Assembly (NCBI RefSeq): GCF_019748365.1
Contig: NZ_JAIEPN010000091.1
Location: 1-64,000, forward strand
Reading direction: 5' to 3'
DNA: 64,000 nt
From: Novosphingobium sp.
Lineage (GTDB): Bacteria; Pseudomonadota; Alphaproteobacteria; Sphingomonadales; Sphingomonadaceae
A program made the position numbers and the translations under genes. Shown here piece by piece: positions 17,190-25,785 of this stretch; positions within the stretch are counted from its first letter, which is position 1; every line of letters begins with the position of its first letter. The notes below the pieces were generated by a model. That model ran no database searches, was not told where the DNA came from, and saw nothing but the letters and a program-made list of their open reading frames with translations.

Positions 17190-18431
17190 ATGGTTGATCG
17201 CCCCTTCCTCATCGACGTCAGCCGTCTTGTCTGGCGCAGTTGGACGAGGCGACTGGCGACCGGTATCGACCGCGTCTGCTACGCCTACCTGCAGAACTTC
17301 GCCGATCGCGCGCAGGCGGTGGTGCAGCATCGCGGCGTTGCCCGGGTGCTGACACCGCGCCATTCGGATGAGCTGTTTGCAGCGCTCCACTTGCCCGACA
17401 GCGCGTTTCGCTCGCGGCTGTTGTCACTGGCGCCGCGCGCGCTGACCGCCGCCCCACGGCAGATCGACGGGCGAGGTGCATTCTATCTGAACGTCGGCCA
17501 CACCGATATCGATCTGGCGAGCCTGCCGGACTGGACACGGCGCAGCAACGTCAAGCCGATCTATCTCATCCACGACCTGATCCCGCTGACCCATGCCGAA
17601 TTCTGCCGGACCGAGGCGATCGCGCGGCACCACGGGCGCGTGGTCAACGCCTTGCGATCAGCGGCGGGCGTCATCGCCAACTCGCGCGCGACGGCGGCTG
17701 AACTGGAGGCATTCGGGCTCAGCAACGGCATCTCGATGCCGCCGATCGCAGCCGCCTGGCTCGCCGGCGCGCAGCTTCGCTCACCCGATGTCGTGCCGAT
17801 CAAGGCAGGACGGCACTTCGTCTGTGTCGGCACGATCGAGGGCCGGAAGAACCATTTCATGCTGCTGCAAGTCTGGCAGAGGCTGGTCGAGCGGCTGGGT
17901 CATGCCACGCCCAAGCTCGTGCTGATCGGCCAGAAGGGGGCCGAGGCGGGCCACGTCCAGAACATGCTCGATCGCGGCAAGGGGATTCGCGATCATGTCG
18001 TGATGCTCTCGCATTGCGAAGACAGCGAACTCGGGCAATGGATCAGTTCGGCGCGCGCGCTGCTCCTGCCTTCGTTTGCCGAGGGCTTTGGCCTGCCGGT
18101 CGTCGAGGCGATGGCGCTGGGAACCCCCGTCATCGCGAGCGACCTGCCCTGTTTCCGCGAGATCGGATGCGGCATCCCGACCCTGCTCGATCCCATCGAC
18201 GCCGTTTCGTGGGAGCGGATGATCCTGTCCTTTCTTGATCATGGTCCGGAACGGGCACGTCAGCTGCGCATGCTGCAGAGCTATGAGGCGCCCACCTGGC
18301 GCGCGCATTTTGCGCAGATCGAAAGCTGGCTGGAAACGCTCGACCACGGCACCTCGGCTTCACCGCTTGCGCATGACGCGAAGGCAGCAAGCGTGCCGAG
18401 CGCGAGCCTCACTGCGGCTGGAGCCCTATGA
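17190..18431 (+). CDS. GT4-family glycosyltransferase
   Basis: The protein has 413 residues from ATG 17190; a TTG at 17181 is in frame but less likely. It opens FLIDVSRLVWRSWTRR and has the GT4 donor-domain motifs VGTIEGRKNHFMLL and EGFGLPVVEAMALG, then TPVIASDLPCFREIG. It differs from its neighbour at 15678 mainly in the N-terminal acceptor domain. Its stop overlaps the next start (ATGA). It is the first gene of a run of 12 closely spaced genes ending at the capsule export lipoprotein. Confidence 0.87.
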   Translation: MVDRPFLIDVSRLVWRSWTRRLATGIDRVCYAYLQNFADRAQAVVQHRGVARVLTPRHSDELFAALHLPDSAFRSRLLSLAPRALTAAPRQIDGRGAFYLNVGHTDIDLASLPDWTRRSNVKPIYLIHDLIPLTHAEFCRTEAIARHHGRVVNALRSAAGVIANSRATAAELEAFGLSNGISMPPIAAAWLAGAQLRSPDVVPIKAGRHFVCVGTIEGRKNHFMLLQVWQRLVERLGHATPKLVLIGQKGAEAGHVQNMLDRGKGIRDHVVMLSHCEDSELGQWISSARALLLPSFAEGFGLPVVEAMALGTPVIASDLPCFREIGCGIPTLLDPIDAVSWERMILSFLDHGPERARQLRMLQSYEAPTWRAHFAQIESWLETLDHGTSASPLAHDAKAASVPSASLTAAGAL

Positions 18432-20167
18432 CCAGCGCCATGATGTCAGCCGAATTCACGCTGGATGAACCGGTCGCCGAAACCAGGGATCTGCTTGGAG
18501 ACTTCTTCGCGGCATTCCTCGATGAATCTGCCTTCGGGGAATTCCGCAAGATCGAACGGCTGTTCGCCGCGCTGCAAGAGCAAGGGACGACCCGTTCCGG
18601 ATATCCGCTGATCCGGCCTGCGGATTGCGGGCAGATGACGCGGTCACTCGAAGAGATCTTCCAGCAATCGCAGCCACGGTTTCGCGCCGCCGACCCGCGC
18701 CTTACCGACCGGTTTGAAACGCTGATCGCAAACTTTCACGAGTTCTGTCGCAACATCTATCCGACCGAAGCCGTCGGGGCCTTGATCCTGCATTGCCGGG
18801 TGCTTCTGTTCATGAACAGGCCGGAGCAGGTGGTTGCGCTGGCCTCTCCCCTCGCGCTGCGCCCCTATGCGGTGATCGACAACATCGGTCATTGCCATGA
18901 TCTGGTGAGACTGTTCGGTCAGGCCCACCTCATGCTGGGCACGCTCGCGCAAGTACCGATCTCGTTCATTGCGTTCGGCGCCTGGCTCTCGTCGCTGCCA
19001 AAGGGCCCATCGGTCCTTTCAATTGGCCCGGCGATGGCTCCATTCGTCTCCAGGCAGCAGTCGGCGCAAGGTTTTCGGGCCGCCCTGATCGCGTTCGCTT
19101 CGATCCGATACCTGCGCGCCGCCCGCGAACATCGCGGTGTACTGCCCAATCTGCTTCAGCGACTGCGCCTTGGTATGCTGCGCTTGATGCTGGCGGCAGG
19201 ATACTTCCTACTGAAGACCGCCCCAGCCAAGCGCGCGCCTTTCAGTTTGAAGATGAACCCGGCCGGCGGTGTGCTGGTGACCCGCGCGATGGGCGGGATC
19301 GGTGACCTCTTGATGATGATACCCGGGCTGGAAGCCATCTCGGCTGCCACCGGAAGGCCGGTCGATTTCGCTCTTCCCCGCAAATTCTTCGCGGTCCTCA
19401 AGGACAATCCGCATGTTCGCCTGATCGATATCGATGGCCCGCCTATCGATGTGTCCCAGTATCGCCGGTTCGCGAATCTGAGCATCTGTCCGGCCGGTTG
19501 CTACGAGAGCAGCAAGCGCCCCAACGTAAAGCGCGGCCGGGTAGAGCTTTTTGCCCGAGCGATCGGTGTTTCGCGCGAAAGGCTCATCGCCCAGGGGTGG
19601 CACATCAACCAGTACATCGGACCCGAACTGCAAGCGCGGGCGAAACAGTTTCTCGAGCAAGCCGGCTTGGGCGAGCGCCGGCTCATCGGGCTCCAGCCCT
19701 ATTCCCGCGACAGCTACAAGGACCACCCCGAGATCGAGGCGATCACAACCGCGCTCGCGCGGGACTATGACGTGCTCGTTTTCCACCATACCGACAAGGG
19801 CCTGCCAAGCGGCGCGGGCATCGCGAGCACAGCAGGTCTGCCGCTCGATCTTTCATTGGCGCTGGTCCAGCAGATCGAAGCAATGGTCTGTGTCGACAGC
19901 GCTTTTCTCCACGCTGCTGCGGCACATGACATCCCGGTCGTAGCCTTGTTCGGACCAACCGACGCGCGGACATTCACGCGCCATCACAATCGGGTCGAGA
20001 TTCTCTGGAAGCAGCAGGAAATGGGTTGCGTCCCCTGCTGGCGCAACGAGGACCTCCCCTGCCGGATAACCGGTTTGCTGGCGGTCAGTCCCTGCATGGC
20101 GGCGATCCAGATCGGCGAAGTCCGACAGGCGGTTTCGCGGGCGCTGGAACCGGGGAGACTCTCGTGA
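18428..20167 (+). CDS. GT9 (heptosyltransferase-like) protein with long N-terminal domain
   Basis: The protein has 579 residues, well above the roughly 350 usual for GT9 enzymes. The GT9-like part starts near residue 275 with GGVLVTRAMGGIGDLLMMIP. It continues with RRLIGLQPYSRDSYKDHPE and the donor-site region VCVDSAFLHAAAAHDIPVVA followed by LFGPTDARTF. The first 270 residues are mostly helical and match nothing I recognise. Heptosyltransferases use ADP-heptose, and the next four genes look like an ADP-heptose supply line, which supports this role. ATGA overlap with the previous gene. Confidence 0.78.
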   Translation: MTSAMMSAEFTLDEPVAETRDLLGDFFAAFLDESAFGEFRKIERLFAALQEQGTTRSGYPLIRPADCGQMTRSLEEIFQQSQPRFRAADPRLTDRFETLIANFHEFCRNIYPTEAVGALILHCRVLLFMNRPEQVVALASPLALRPYAVIDNIGHCHDLVRLFGQAHLMLGTLAQVPISFIAFGAWLSSLPKGPSVLSIGPAMAPFVSRQQSAQGFRAALIAFASIRYLRAAREHRGVLPNLLQRLRLGMLRLMLAAGYFLLKTAPAKRAPFSLKMNPAGGVLVTRAMGGIGDLLMMIPGLEAISAATGRPVDFALPRKFFAVLKDNPHVRLIDIDGPPIDVSQYRRFANLSICPAGCYESSKRPNVKRGRVELFARAIGVSRERLIAQGWHINQYIGPELQARAKQFLEQAGLGERRLIGLQPYSRDSYKDHPEIEAITTALARDYDVLVFHHTDKGLPSGAGIASTAGLPLDLSLALVQQIEAMVCVDSAFLHAAAAHDIPVVALFGPTDARTFTRHHNRVEILWKQQEMGCVPCWRNEDLPCRITGLLAVSPCMAAIQIGEVRQAVSRALEPGRLS

Positions 20168-20784
20168 TCTCTGACGATCTCGCCAACTGGACAGAGGTAA
20201 TCGCGCCGCTTCCGCCGGGGGCGCCGGTGCTGTTTCTTGATAGAGACGGCACAATCATCGAAAATCGCGACTATCTTGCCGACCCTGATGGCGTGGTCCC
20301 GATCTCGGGCGCGATCGAGGCGATCCAGAGATTTCGGACAGCGGGGTTTGCCGTAGTCGTTGTCACCAACCAGTCCGGGATTGCCCGCGGGCTGATCCGG
20401 CCTGAACAGTATGCTGCGGTCAATCAGAGGATGCTGCAATGTCTGGGCGATGCCCGGATCAACGCGGTACTGGCATGCCCGTTTCATCCCGAGGGATCGC
20501 CGCCGTGGCGCCTGGCGCATCCGTGGCGCAAGCCCGAGCCGGGAATGCTGGTCGAGGTCGCAGCCATGTTCCAGTCGGATCTTGGCCGATCTGTGATGGT
20601 TGGCGACAGCCTGTCGGACTTGCGCGCCGGAGCCGCGGCCGGCGTGGGCCGTCTGGTTCACGTCGCAACCGGACATGGCCTGGCAGAGCGTGAAGCCATC
20701 ATTGCGTACGCGCGGCAGAGCATGCGGTCGATCGAACTTCTGACCAGTATCGGCGCACTCGAAGTCGCGGGTGACGTGGCATGA
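20164..20784 (+). CDS. gmhB: D,D-heptose 1,7-bisphosphate 7-phosphatase-like HAD enzyme
   Basis: The protein has 206 residues from GTG 20164, which overlaps the previous stop as GTGA. HAD motif I is VLFLDRDGTIIENRDYL, motif II is VVTNQSGIARG, and the C-terminal motif is MVGDSLSDLRAG. The segment CPFHPEGSPPW leads to RKPEPGM as in GmhB. However, of the GmhB zinc loop only the first Cys and the His remain: the later Cys-x-Cys is replaced by HPW. GmhB removes the C7 phosphate during ADP-heptose synthesis. hldE and hldD downstream support the assignment; another sugar-phosphate phosphatase remains possible. Confidence 0.8.
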   Translation: MISDDLANWTEVIAPLPPGAPVLFLDRDGTIIENRDYLADPDGVVPISGAIEAIQRFRTAGFAVVVVTNQSGIARGLIRPEQYAAVNQRMLQCLGDARINAVLACPFHPEGSPPWRLAHPWRKPEPGMLVEVAAMFQSDLGRSVMVGDSLSDLRAGAAAGVGRLVHVATGHGLAEREAIIAYARQSMRSIELLTSIGALEVAGDVA

Positions 20785-22070
20785 GCCAGATCCTGGAAGT
20801 GCCGATGAGCAATTGGCAGTTCAGCGACGTGCGCCGATGGTGCCTGGACCGCGATTACCGCGCACTTCTTTCGGCCGACGCGCGTCACGCGGCGGTTCCG
20901 GTGGCCGAGCGCTTCGATTGGACCGGCAAGGCGATTGAACCGGGATTCCGCCGGATGCGTGTGCTTGGGCGCCAGTTGTTCGTCCTTTCACGCGCCGCGC
21001 TCGGCGGCAATGCCAGCGCACAGGCTTGCGCGCCGCTGGCGGCCAACGCGGTGCTAGGCAAATGCATCGGGCCGAATGGGCAGTTCGTCTCGCGACTGGA
21101 TCCGGCGGGCCGAACAGTCGATGCCACCTGCGACCTTTACGATATTGCTTTCGGTCTGTTCGGACTGGCATGGTGGTACCGGTATTCCGGCGATGAGCGG
21201 GTCCGGCCCGCAGCCTTGCGATCCGTGGCCCACCTGAACGAGGTCATGCGCAGCCCCTCCGGAATGGGGTTTGTGGCACGCACGGATGCGCCGGTTCAGC
21301 ACAGTCAGAACCCGCATATGCATCTGTTCGAGGCCGCATTGTACTTGTGCGCCTATCTGCCGCACCCGGATTTTGCCGCACTGGCGGAAGAGCTGTTTGC
21401 GCTAGCCGAACAAGCGCTGTTCGATCCGTCCAGCGGGACGATCGCCGAGGAGTTTGACGGGAACTGGCGCGCGGCGGCCAGCCGCGATGGCCAGATCTGG
21501 ATCGAACCCGGCCATCAGTTCGAATGGGCCTGGCTTCTTGATCAGTTCGCCGCGCTTACGGGCAAGATGGCGCCATTGCGCCTGGCAGACCGGCTTTTTG
21601 CCTTCGCGGAGAACCATGGCATCGATCAGACCACCGGCCTGGTCTTTGACGCTGTCTCGCCTGGCGGAGATGTCCTGGCGGCTGACCTGCGGATCTGGCC
21701 GAACACCGAACGGCTGAAGGCGCAAGTCGTGATGGCCGAACGTGCCGGCCGGAACCGCCAGAGCGAAGCGGTGTTGCATGACACCTTGGCAAGGATCCGC
21801 CACTTCTACCTCCGCAGCAGGCCACTGCCCCAGGGTGGGCAGCTGGGTGAGGGGTGGTGGATCGATTACCTGCACGCCGACGGCAGGACCCTGAAATCCG
21901 ATCATGTGCCGGCTTCAACACTCTACCACATAGTGTCGGCCTTCAGCGAAATCATCAGATACTGCGACAACCACGAGCCGTTCACCTGCCATACATGGCA
22001 CGAAACGGAGAAATCCGCGCCGTCCATGGCTGGTGCTGGTTCCAGAGCCGATAGAGTAGCCAACGCATGA
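20781..22070 (+). CDS. AGE-family sugar isomerase/epimerase (N-acylglucosamine 2-epimerase type)
   Basis: The protein has 429 residues with the (alpha/alpha)6-barrel family motifs: QNPHMHLFEAALYL near residue 175, EPGHQFEWAWLLDQF near 240, and YLHADGRTLKSDHVP near 365. AGE-family enzymes interconvert aldoses and ketoses (mannose/fructose) or epimerise at C2. It sits between gmhB and hldE with ATGA overlaps on both sides. That is where a heptose locus would be expected to carry GmhA, the sedoheptulose-7-phosphate isomerase, which is not in the window. Replacement of GmhA is a hypothesis; mannose or glucosamine metabolism is the conservative reading. Confidence 0.82.
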   Translation: MSQILEVPMSNWQFSDVRRWCLDRDYRALLSADARHAAVPVAERFDWTGKAIEPGFRRMRVLGRQLFVLSRAALGGNASAQACAPLAANAVLGKCIGPNGQFVSRLDPAGRTVDATCDLYDIAFGLFGLAWWYRYSGDERVRPAALRSVAHLNEVMRSPSGMGFVARTDAPVQHSQNPHMHLFEAALYLCAYLPHPDFAALAEELFALAEQALFDPSSGTIAEEFDGNWRAAASRDGQIWIEPGHQFEWAWLLDQFAALTGKMAPLRLADRLFAFAENHGIDQTTGLVFDAVSPGGDVLAADLRIWPNTERLKAQVVMAERAGRNRQSEAVLHDTLARIRHFYLRSRPLPQGGQLGEGWWIDYLHADGRTLKSDHVPASTLYHIVSAFSEIIRYCDNHEPFTCHTWHETEKSAPSMAGAGSRADRVANA

Positions 22071-23608
22071 AATCTGGTTCTATTACGCTGCGCGAAGTGG
22101 ATTTTCGGGCGCTGTCGGTGCTGGTCATCGGGGACATCATGCTGGATCATTTCCGGTATGGTTCGGTTCGGCGCATTTCGCCCGAAGCGCCCGTGCCAGT
22201 CGTTCACATCGAAGATGAAAAGCTGATGCTCGGCGGGGCTGGCAATGTGGCCGCAAACCTCGCAAGTCTGGGCTGCCGCTGTTCGCTGATTGCGATGGTG
22301 GGCAACGACCGCCATGCAGCCACCTGCCGGCAACTGCTGGACACCATCGGGGTCGATTCCCGGTTCCTGTTTCAGGCCGAGAGCCGCCGGACCACGGTGA
22401 AAACCCGGCTTATCGGGGCCAGTCAGCAATTGCTCAGGTTTGACGAAGAGGATCTCTCGCCGATCTCGGAGGCCGAAGAGCAGGCCCTCATCGACCTGCT
22501 GGATTCCGAGGCGCCGCACCATCAGGTCATCGCCGTCTCCGACTACGCAAAGGGCGTCCTGACCGATCGGGTCCTGCGCCACGTCATCACCCGCGGTCGT
22601 GAGCTGGGTATCCCGGTTATCGTCGACCCCAAGCGCAAAGACTTAACCGCCTATGCCGGGGCAACGGTGATCAAGCCGAATTGCCACGAGCTTTCGGCGG
22701 CAACGGGAATGCACTGCAGCGATATAGCCGATTCCAGCCAGGCAACGGCCAAGGCCATCGAGTTGACCGGGGCAGATATCCTGCTGACCATGGCGCAGAA
22801 TGGCATGGCGCTGGCCCGCAAGGGGCAGGAACCGTTGCACGTTCCGACAGTGGCGGCCGAAGTGTTCGACGTTTCCGGGGCCGGAGACACCGTTATGGCC
22901 AGCCTCTGCGCGATGATCGCCGCAGGCCTCGAGCTCGACTTCGCGGTGAACATTGCCAATGTAGCCGCCGGAATCGTCGTCCGGAAACTGGGCACCGCAA
23001 CAGTGACGCGCGCGGAATTGATCAGGGCGTTCGACGCATCGAACGTCCACACGCATCTGGGTTCCGTTTCGTCCGAGCAGGCTATGATGGTTGTCGAGAA
23101 ATGGCGCGAGAGCGGCTTGCGGGTCGGCTTTACCAACGGCTGCTTTGACATCGTCCATGCCGGACACATTGCCATCCTGCGCGAAGCACGGCGCCGGTGC
23201 GACCGGCTGGTTGTCGGCTTGAACTCCGACGCATCGGTCACACGCCTGAAGGGTCCGGGTCGGCCAGTGCAATCCGAAAGCTCGCGCGCCGCCGTGCTGG
23301 CGGCGATCGATGCCGTCGATCTCGTGGTGCTTTTCGATGAGGACACTCCGCTGCGATTGATCACGATGCTTCGGCCAAGCGACCTGATCAAAGGCGCCGA
23401 CTATTCCGAAGACGCCGTGGTGGGCGCCAGGGAAGTGAAGGCCGACGGCGGGCGCGTTCACCTGATCGACCTGCTTGACGGACATTCCACGACGGCCGCG
23501 GTCCAACGCATCCTGGAAGGAAAGAGGAAAGCAGCCGAAGGCGGACACCTTGCACGGGGTTTGGCCGAAGAATCCGCGCAGGCCCCGGACACGCAGGTGC
23601 TGCAATGA
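22067..23608 (+). CDS. hldE: Bifunctional heptose 7-phosphate kinase / heptose 1-phosphate adenylyltransferase
   Basis: A full two-domain HldE of 513 residues. The PfkB-type kinase (about 1-335) has VLVIGDIMLDHF, GGAGNVAANLA and the catalytic loop DVSGAGDTVMA. The nucleotidyltransferase (about 350-490) has TNGCFDIVHAGHIAIL with the HxGH site and VVGLNSDASV. It makes heptose 1,7-bisphosphate and later ADP-heptose. Sphingomonads are known for glycosphingolipids in place of classical lipopolysaccharide, so the heptose here probably goes into the exported polysaccharide (inference). ATGA overlaps with both neighbours. Confidence 0.95.
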   Translation: MKSGSITLREVDFRALSVLVIGDIMLDHFRYGSVRRISPEAPVPVVHIEDEKLMLGGAGNVAANLASLGCRCSLIAMVGNDRHAATCRQLLDTIGVDSRFLFQAESRRTTVKTRLIGASQQLLRFDEEDLSPISEAEEQALIDLLDSEAPHHQVIAVSDYAKGVLTDRVLRHVITRGRELGIPVIVDPKRKDLTAYAGATVIKPNCHELSAATGMHCSDIADSSQATAKAIELTGADILLTMAQNGMALARKGQEPLHVPTVAAEVFDVSGAGDTVMASLCAMIAAGLELDFAVNIANVAAGIVVRKLGTATVTRAELIRAFDASNVHTHLGSVSSEQAMMVVEKWRESGLRVGFTNGCFDIVHAGHIAILREARRRCDRLVVGLNSDASVTRLKGPGRPVQSESSRAAVLAAIDAVDLVVLFDEDTPLRLITMLRPSDLIKGADYSEDAVVGAREVKADGGRVHLIDLLDGHSTTAAVQRILEGKRKAAEGGHLARGLAEESAQAPDTQVLQ

Positions 23609-24576
23609 TCCTCGTGACCGGCGGAGCCGGGTTTATCGGCGCGAATGTGGCTGCCGCGCTGGACGGGACCGAGGTCATCGCGATCTGTGATCGCTTTGGC
23701 TGCGACGATCGATGGATGAACCTGCGGCCTGTCACGGTCGATCGCTTCGTTTTCCCGGAAGAGATCGAGGATTTCCTCGATCAAGCTGGCGCGGAAATAT
23801 CCGCAGTGGTCCACATGGGTGCGATCAGTGCCACGACCGAGCGTGACGTGGATCTGATCGTGCGCAACAATCTCCAGTTCAGCCTCAAGCTCTGGCAATT
23901 CTGTGCGCGGCGCCAAATCCCCTTTATCTATGCTTCATCCGCGGCGACGTACGGCGATGGCCAGAACGGCTTTGATGACCGCAGCGATGATGCCTATCTC
24001 GGAAGCCTGCGCCCGCTCAACGCCTATGGCTGGAGCAAGCTGGCCTTTGACCGCCAGGTTCTGGCGATGATCCGCCGGGGCGAGCCCGCTCCCAGTCGGT
24101 GGGCAGGCCTCAAGTTCTTCAATGTCTATGGCCCTCGCGAACGTCACAAGGGTGCGATGCGGTCGGTGGTCACCGCCAACTTCGAGAAGCTTCGCGACGG
24201 GGAAGGCCTGAAGCTGTTTCGATCCGATCGGAGCGACTACACCGATGGCGGTCAGATGCGCGACTTCATCTTCGTCAACGACTGCGTGGCGGTCATCCAA
24301 TGGATGCTGGCCAACGAGTTTGAATCGGGCCTGTTCAACGTCGGCACCGGCAAGGCCCGGTCGTGGCTGGACCTTGGCAAGGCGATGTTTTCGGCACTCG
24401 GCCTGGAGCCCCGGATCGACTTCATCGACATGCCGGCCAACCTGATCGGCCGCTATCAGTATTTCACCGAGGCGAAGATGGAGCGGCTTGCCGCGATCGG
24501 CGCGCCGGTCCCGGCGACGGACCTCACGGCAGGCGTTGCTGCGACGTATCGCTATCTTGCGGATGAGGGGGCGTGA
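23605..24576 (+). CDS. hldD: ADP-L-glycero-D-manno-heptose 6-epimerase
   Basis: A 323-residue extended short-chain dehydrogenase. NADP-binding ILVTGGAGFIGANVA at the N-terminus, YASSAATYGDGQNGFDD, and the YxxxK active site in NAYGWSKLAFD. HldD-specific features are the length and the C-terminal FIDMPANLIGRYQYFTEAKM. It converts ADP-D-glycero- to ADP-L-glycero-D-manno-heptose, the final donor. It is coupled to hldE by ATGA and to the exporter gene by GTGA, which ties heptose supply to the exporter. Confidence 0.93.
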   Translation: MILVTGGAGFIGANVAAALDGTEVIAICDRFGCDDRWMNLRPVTVDRFVFPEEIEDFLDQAGAEISAVVHMGAISATTERDVDLIVRNNLQFSLKLWQFCARRQIPFIYASSAATYGDGQNGFDDRSDDAYLGSLRPLNAYGWSKLAFDRQVLAMIRRGEPAPSRWAGLKFFNVYGPRERHKGAMRSVVTANFEKLRDGEGLKLFRSDRSDYTDGGQMRDFIFVNDCVAVIQWMLANEFESGLFNVGTGKARSWLDLGKAMFSALGLEPRIDFIDMPANLIGRYQYFTEAKMERLAAIGAPVPATDLTAGVAATYRYLADEGA

Positions 24577-25778
24577 CTCGAGCCCAATCAGGTCAACACC
24601 TGGCGGGCCGCGCGGGTCAATCTGGCCGCGGCGGGCTCCTGAATGGTTTCCGGGGCTATTTCGCCAAGCATTACGCGCGTGTGCTGTTCATGGCGGTGTT
24701 CGTGCTGCCCAGCCTGCTGGCTGCCATCTATCTGTCGCTGGTCGCGTCGGACCAGTACTATTCTGAAACGCGCTTTCTGGTCCGCTCGCTCGAGAAACCC
24801 GCCGCCCAAGGTGCAGCTGCCTATCTTCAGGATTTTGGCATTCTGCGTGCAAGTGATGATGCCTTCGCGATCCAGGAATACGTCCGTTCGCGCGATCTGA
24901 TGCATGCTGTCATGGCTGAGATCGATCTGCGCAAGGTATGGAACCCGCCCGGGGCCGACTTCTACAGCCGTTACGGCAGCATTCTGTTCCCCGACAGCGA
25001 CGAGGCGCTCTACCGCCACTTCTTGCGCAATGTCACGGTCGAGAAAAACCTCGAAACCGGCATCACGACAGTGCGTGTCTATGCTTACAGTGCGAAGGAC
25101 GCACAGGCGATTGCCAAGATCATTCTGGCCAGGAGCGAAGGCCAGGTGAACGCCATGAACGTCCGAGCCCGATCCGACAGCCTGACGGTTGCCGAGCGCG
25201 CGAGCCAGGACGCCGCACAGAAACTGCTTGCCGCCAATGTCGCGTTGACGCAGCAGCGGCAACGATCGAGCGAGATCGACCCGAAGCGTGAAGCCGGAGC
25301 GGCGGTGGAAAGAAACTCCACCCTTGAGGGTGAAATCGCCAGCCTGGAAGTTACGCTTCAGACCATGCGGGCACGGGCTCCTGCAAATCCGGCGATCCCG
25401 GCGATGGTCCAACGGCTCAACGCGCTCAAGGCCGAGGCGGCCACCCAGCGCCAGGCGCTGACCGGATCTCAGACAGCCGCCGCCAGCCCGATGCAGGGCC
25501 TTGCCGGCAAGCTGGATGAGATGAACCGGCTCGAGGCCGAAGCGGAAATTGCCGAACGGACCTACGAGGATGCACGCAAGCAGCTTGCCAATGCGCAGGA
25601 AGAATTTGCCCGGCAGCAGGTTTTTGTCGAAGAGGTGGCCGCGCCGAGCCTGCCGGACGTTCCGCTCGAGCCTCGCCGCTGGCGCTATTTCTTCACGGTG
25701 ACGTTGCTTGCGTTCTGGACCTTCCTGATCCTCTACCTGCTTGTGTCAGGTAGTCGTGAACACCTGAACTTGCACTGA
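24573..25778 (+). CDS. kpsE: KpsE-like capsule export inner-membrane protein (first copy)
   Basis: The protein has 401 residues from GTG 24573. One membrane span lies near residues 45-65 and one near the C-terminus (about 372-392), flanking a long periplasmic region with coiled-coil stretches (about 190-360). The first span is followed by DQYYSETRFLVRSLEKP. The second is preceded by the proline motif SLPDVPLEPRRW, typical of KpsE/CtrB polysaccharide co-polymerases that bridge the ABC transporter to the outer-membrane lipoprotein. A paralogue with the same layout lies on the other side of kpsM. Confidence 0.85.
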   Translation: MTRAQSGQHLAGRAGQSGRGGLLNGFRGYFAKHYARVLFMAVFVLPSLLAAIYLSLVASDQYYSETRFLVRSLEKPAAQGAAAYLQDFGILRASDDAFAIQEYVRSRDLMHAVMAEIDLRKVWNPPGADFYSRYGSILFPDSDEALYRHFLRNVTVEKNLETGITTVRVYAYSAKDAQAIAKIILARSEGQVNAMNVRARSDSLTVAERASQDAAQKLLAANVALTQQRQRSSEIDPKREAGAAVERNSTLEGEIASLEVTLQTMRARAPANPAIPAMVQRLNALKAEAATQRQALTGSQTAAASPMQGLAGKLDEMNRLEAEAEIAERTYEDARKQLANAQEEFARQQVFVEEVAAPSLPDVPLEPRRWRYFFTVTLLAFWTFLILYLLVSGSREHLNLH

Positions 25779-25785
25779 AACGAAG

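Noticed and set aside
16925..17197. A 90-codon frame before the second glycosyltransferase
   Set aside because: No Shine-Dalgarno sequence, mixed composition, and it overlaps the true start of the next gene; the DNA looks regulatory.
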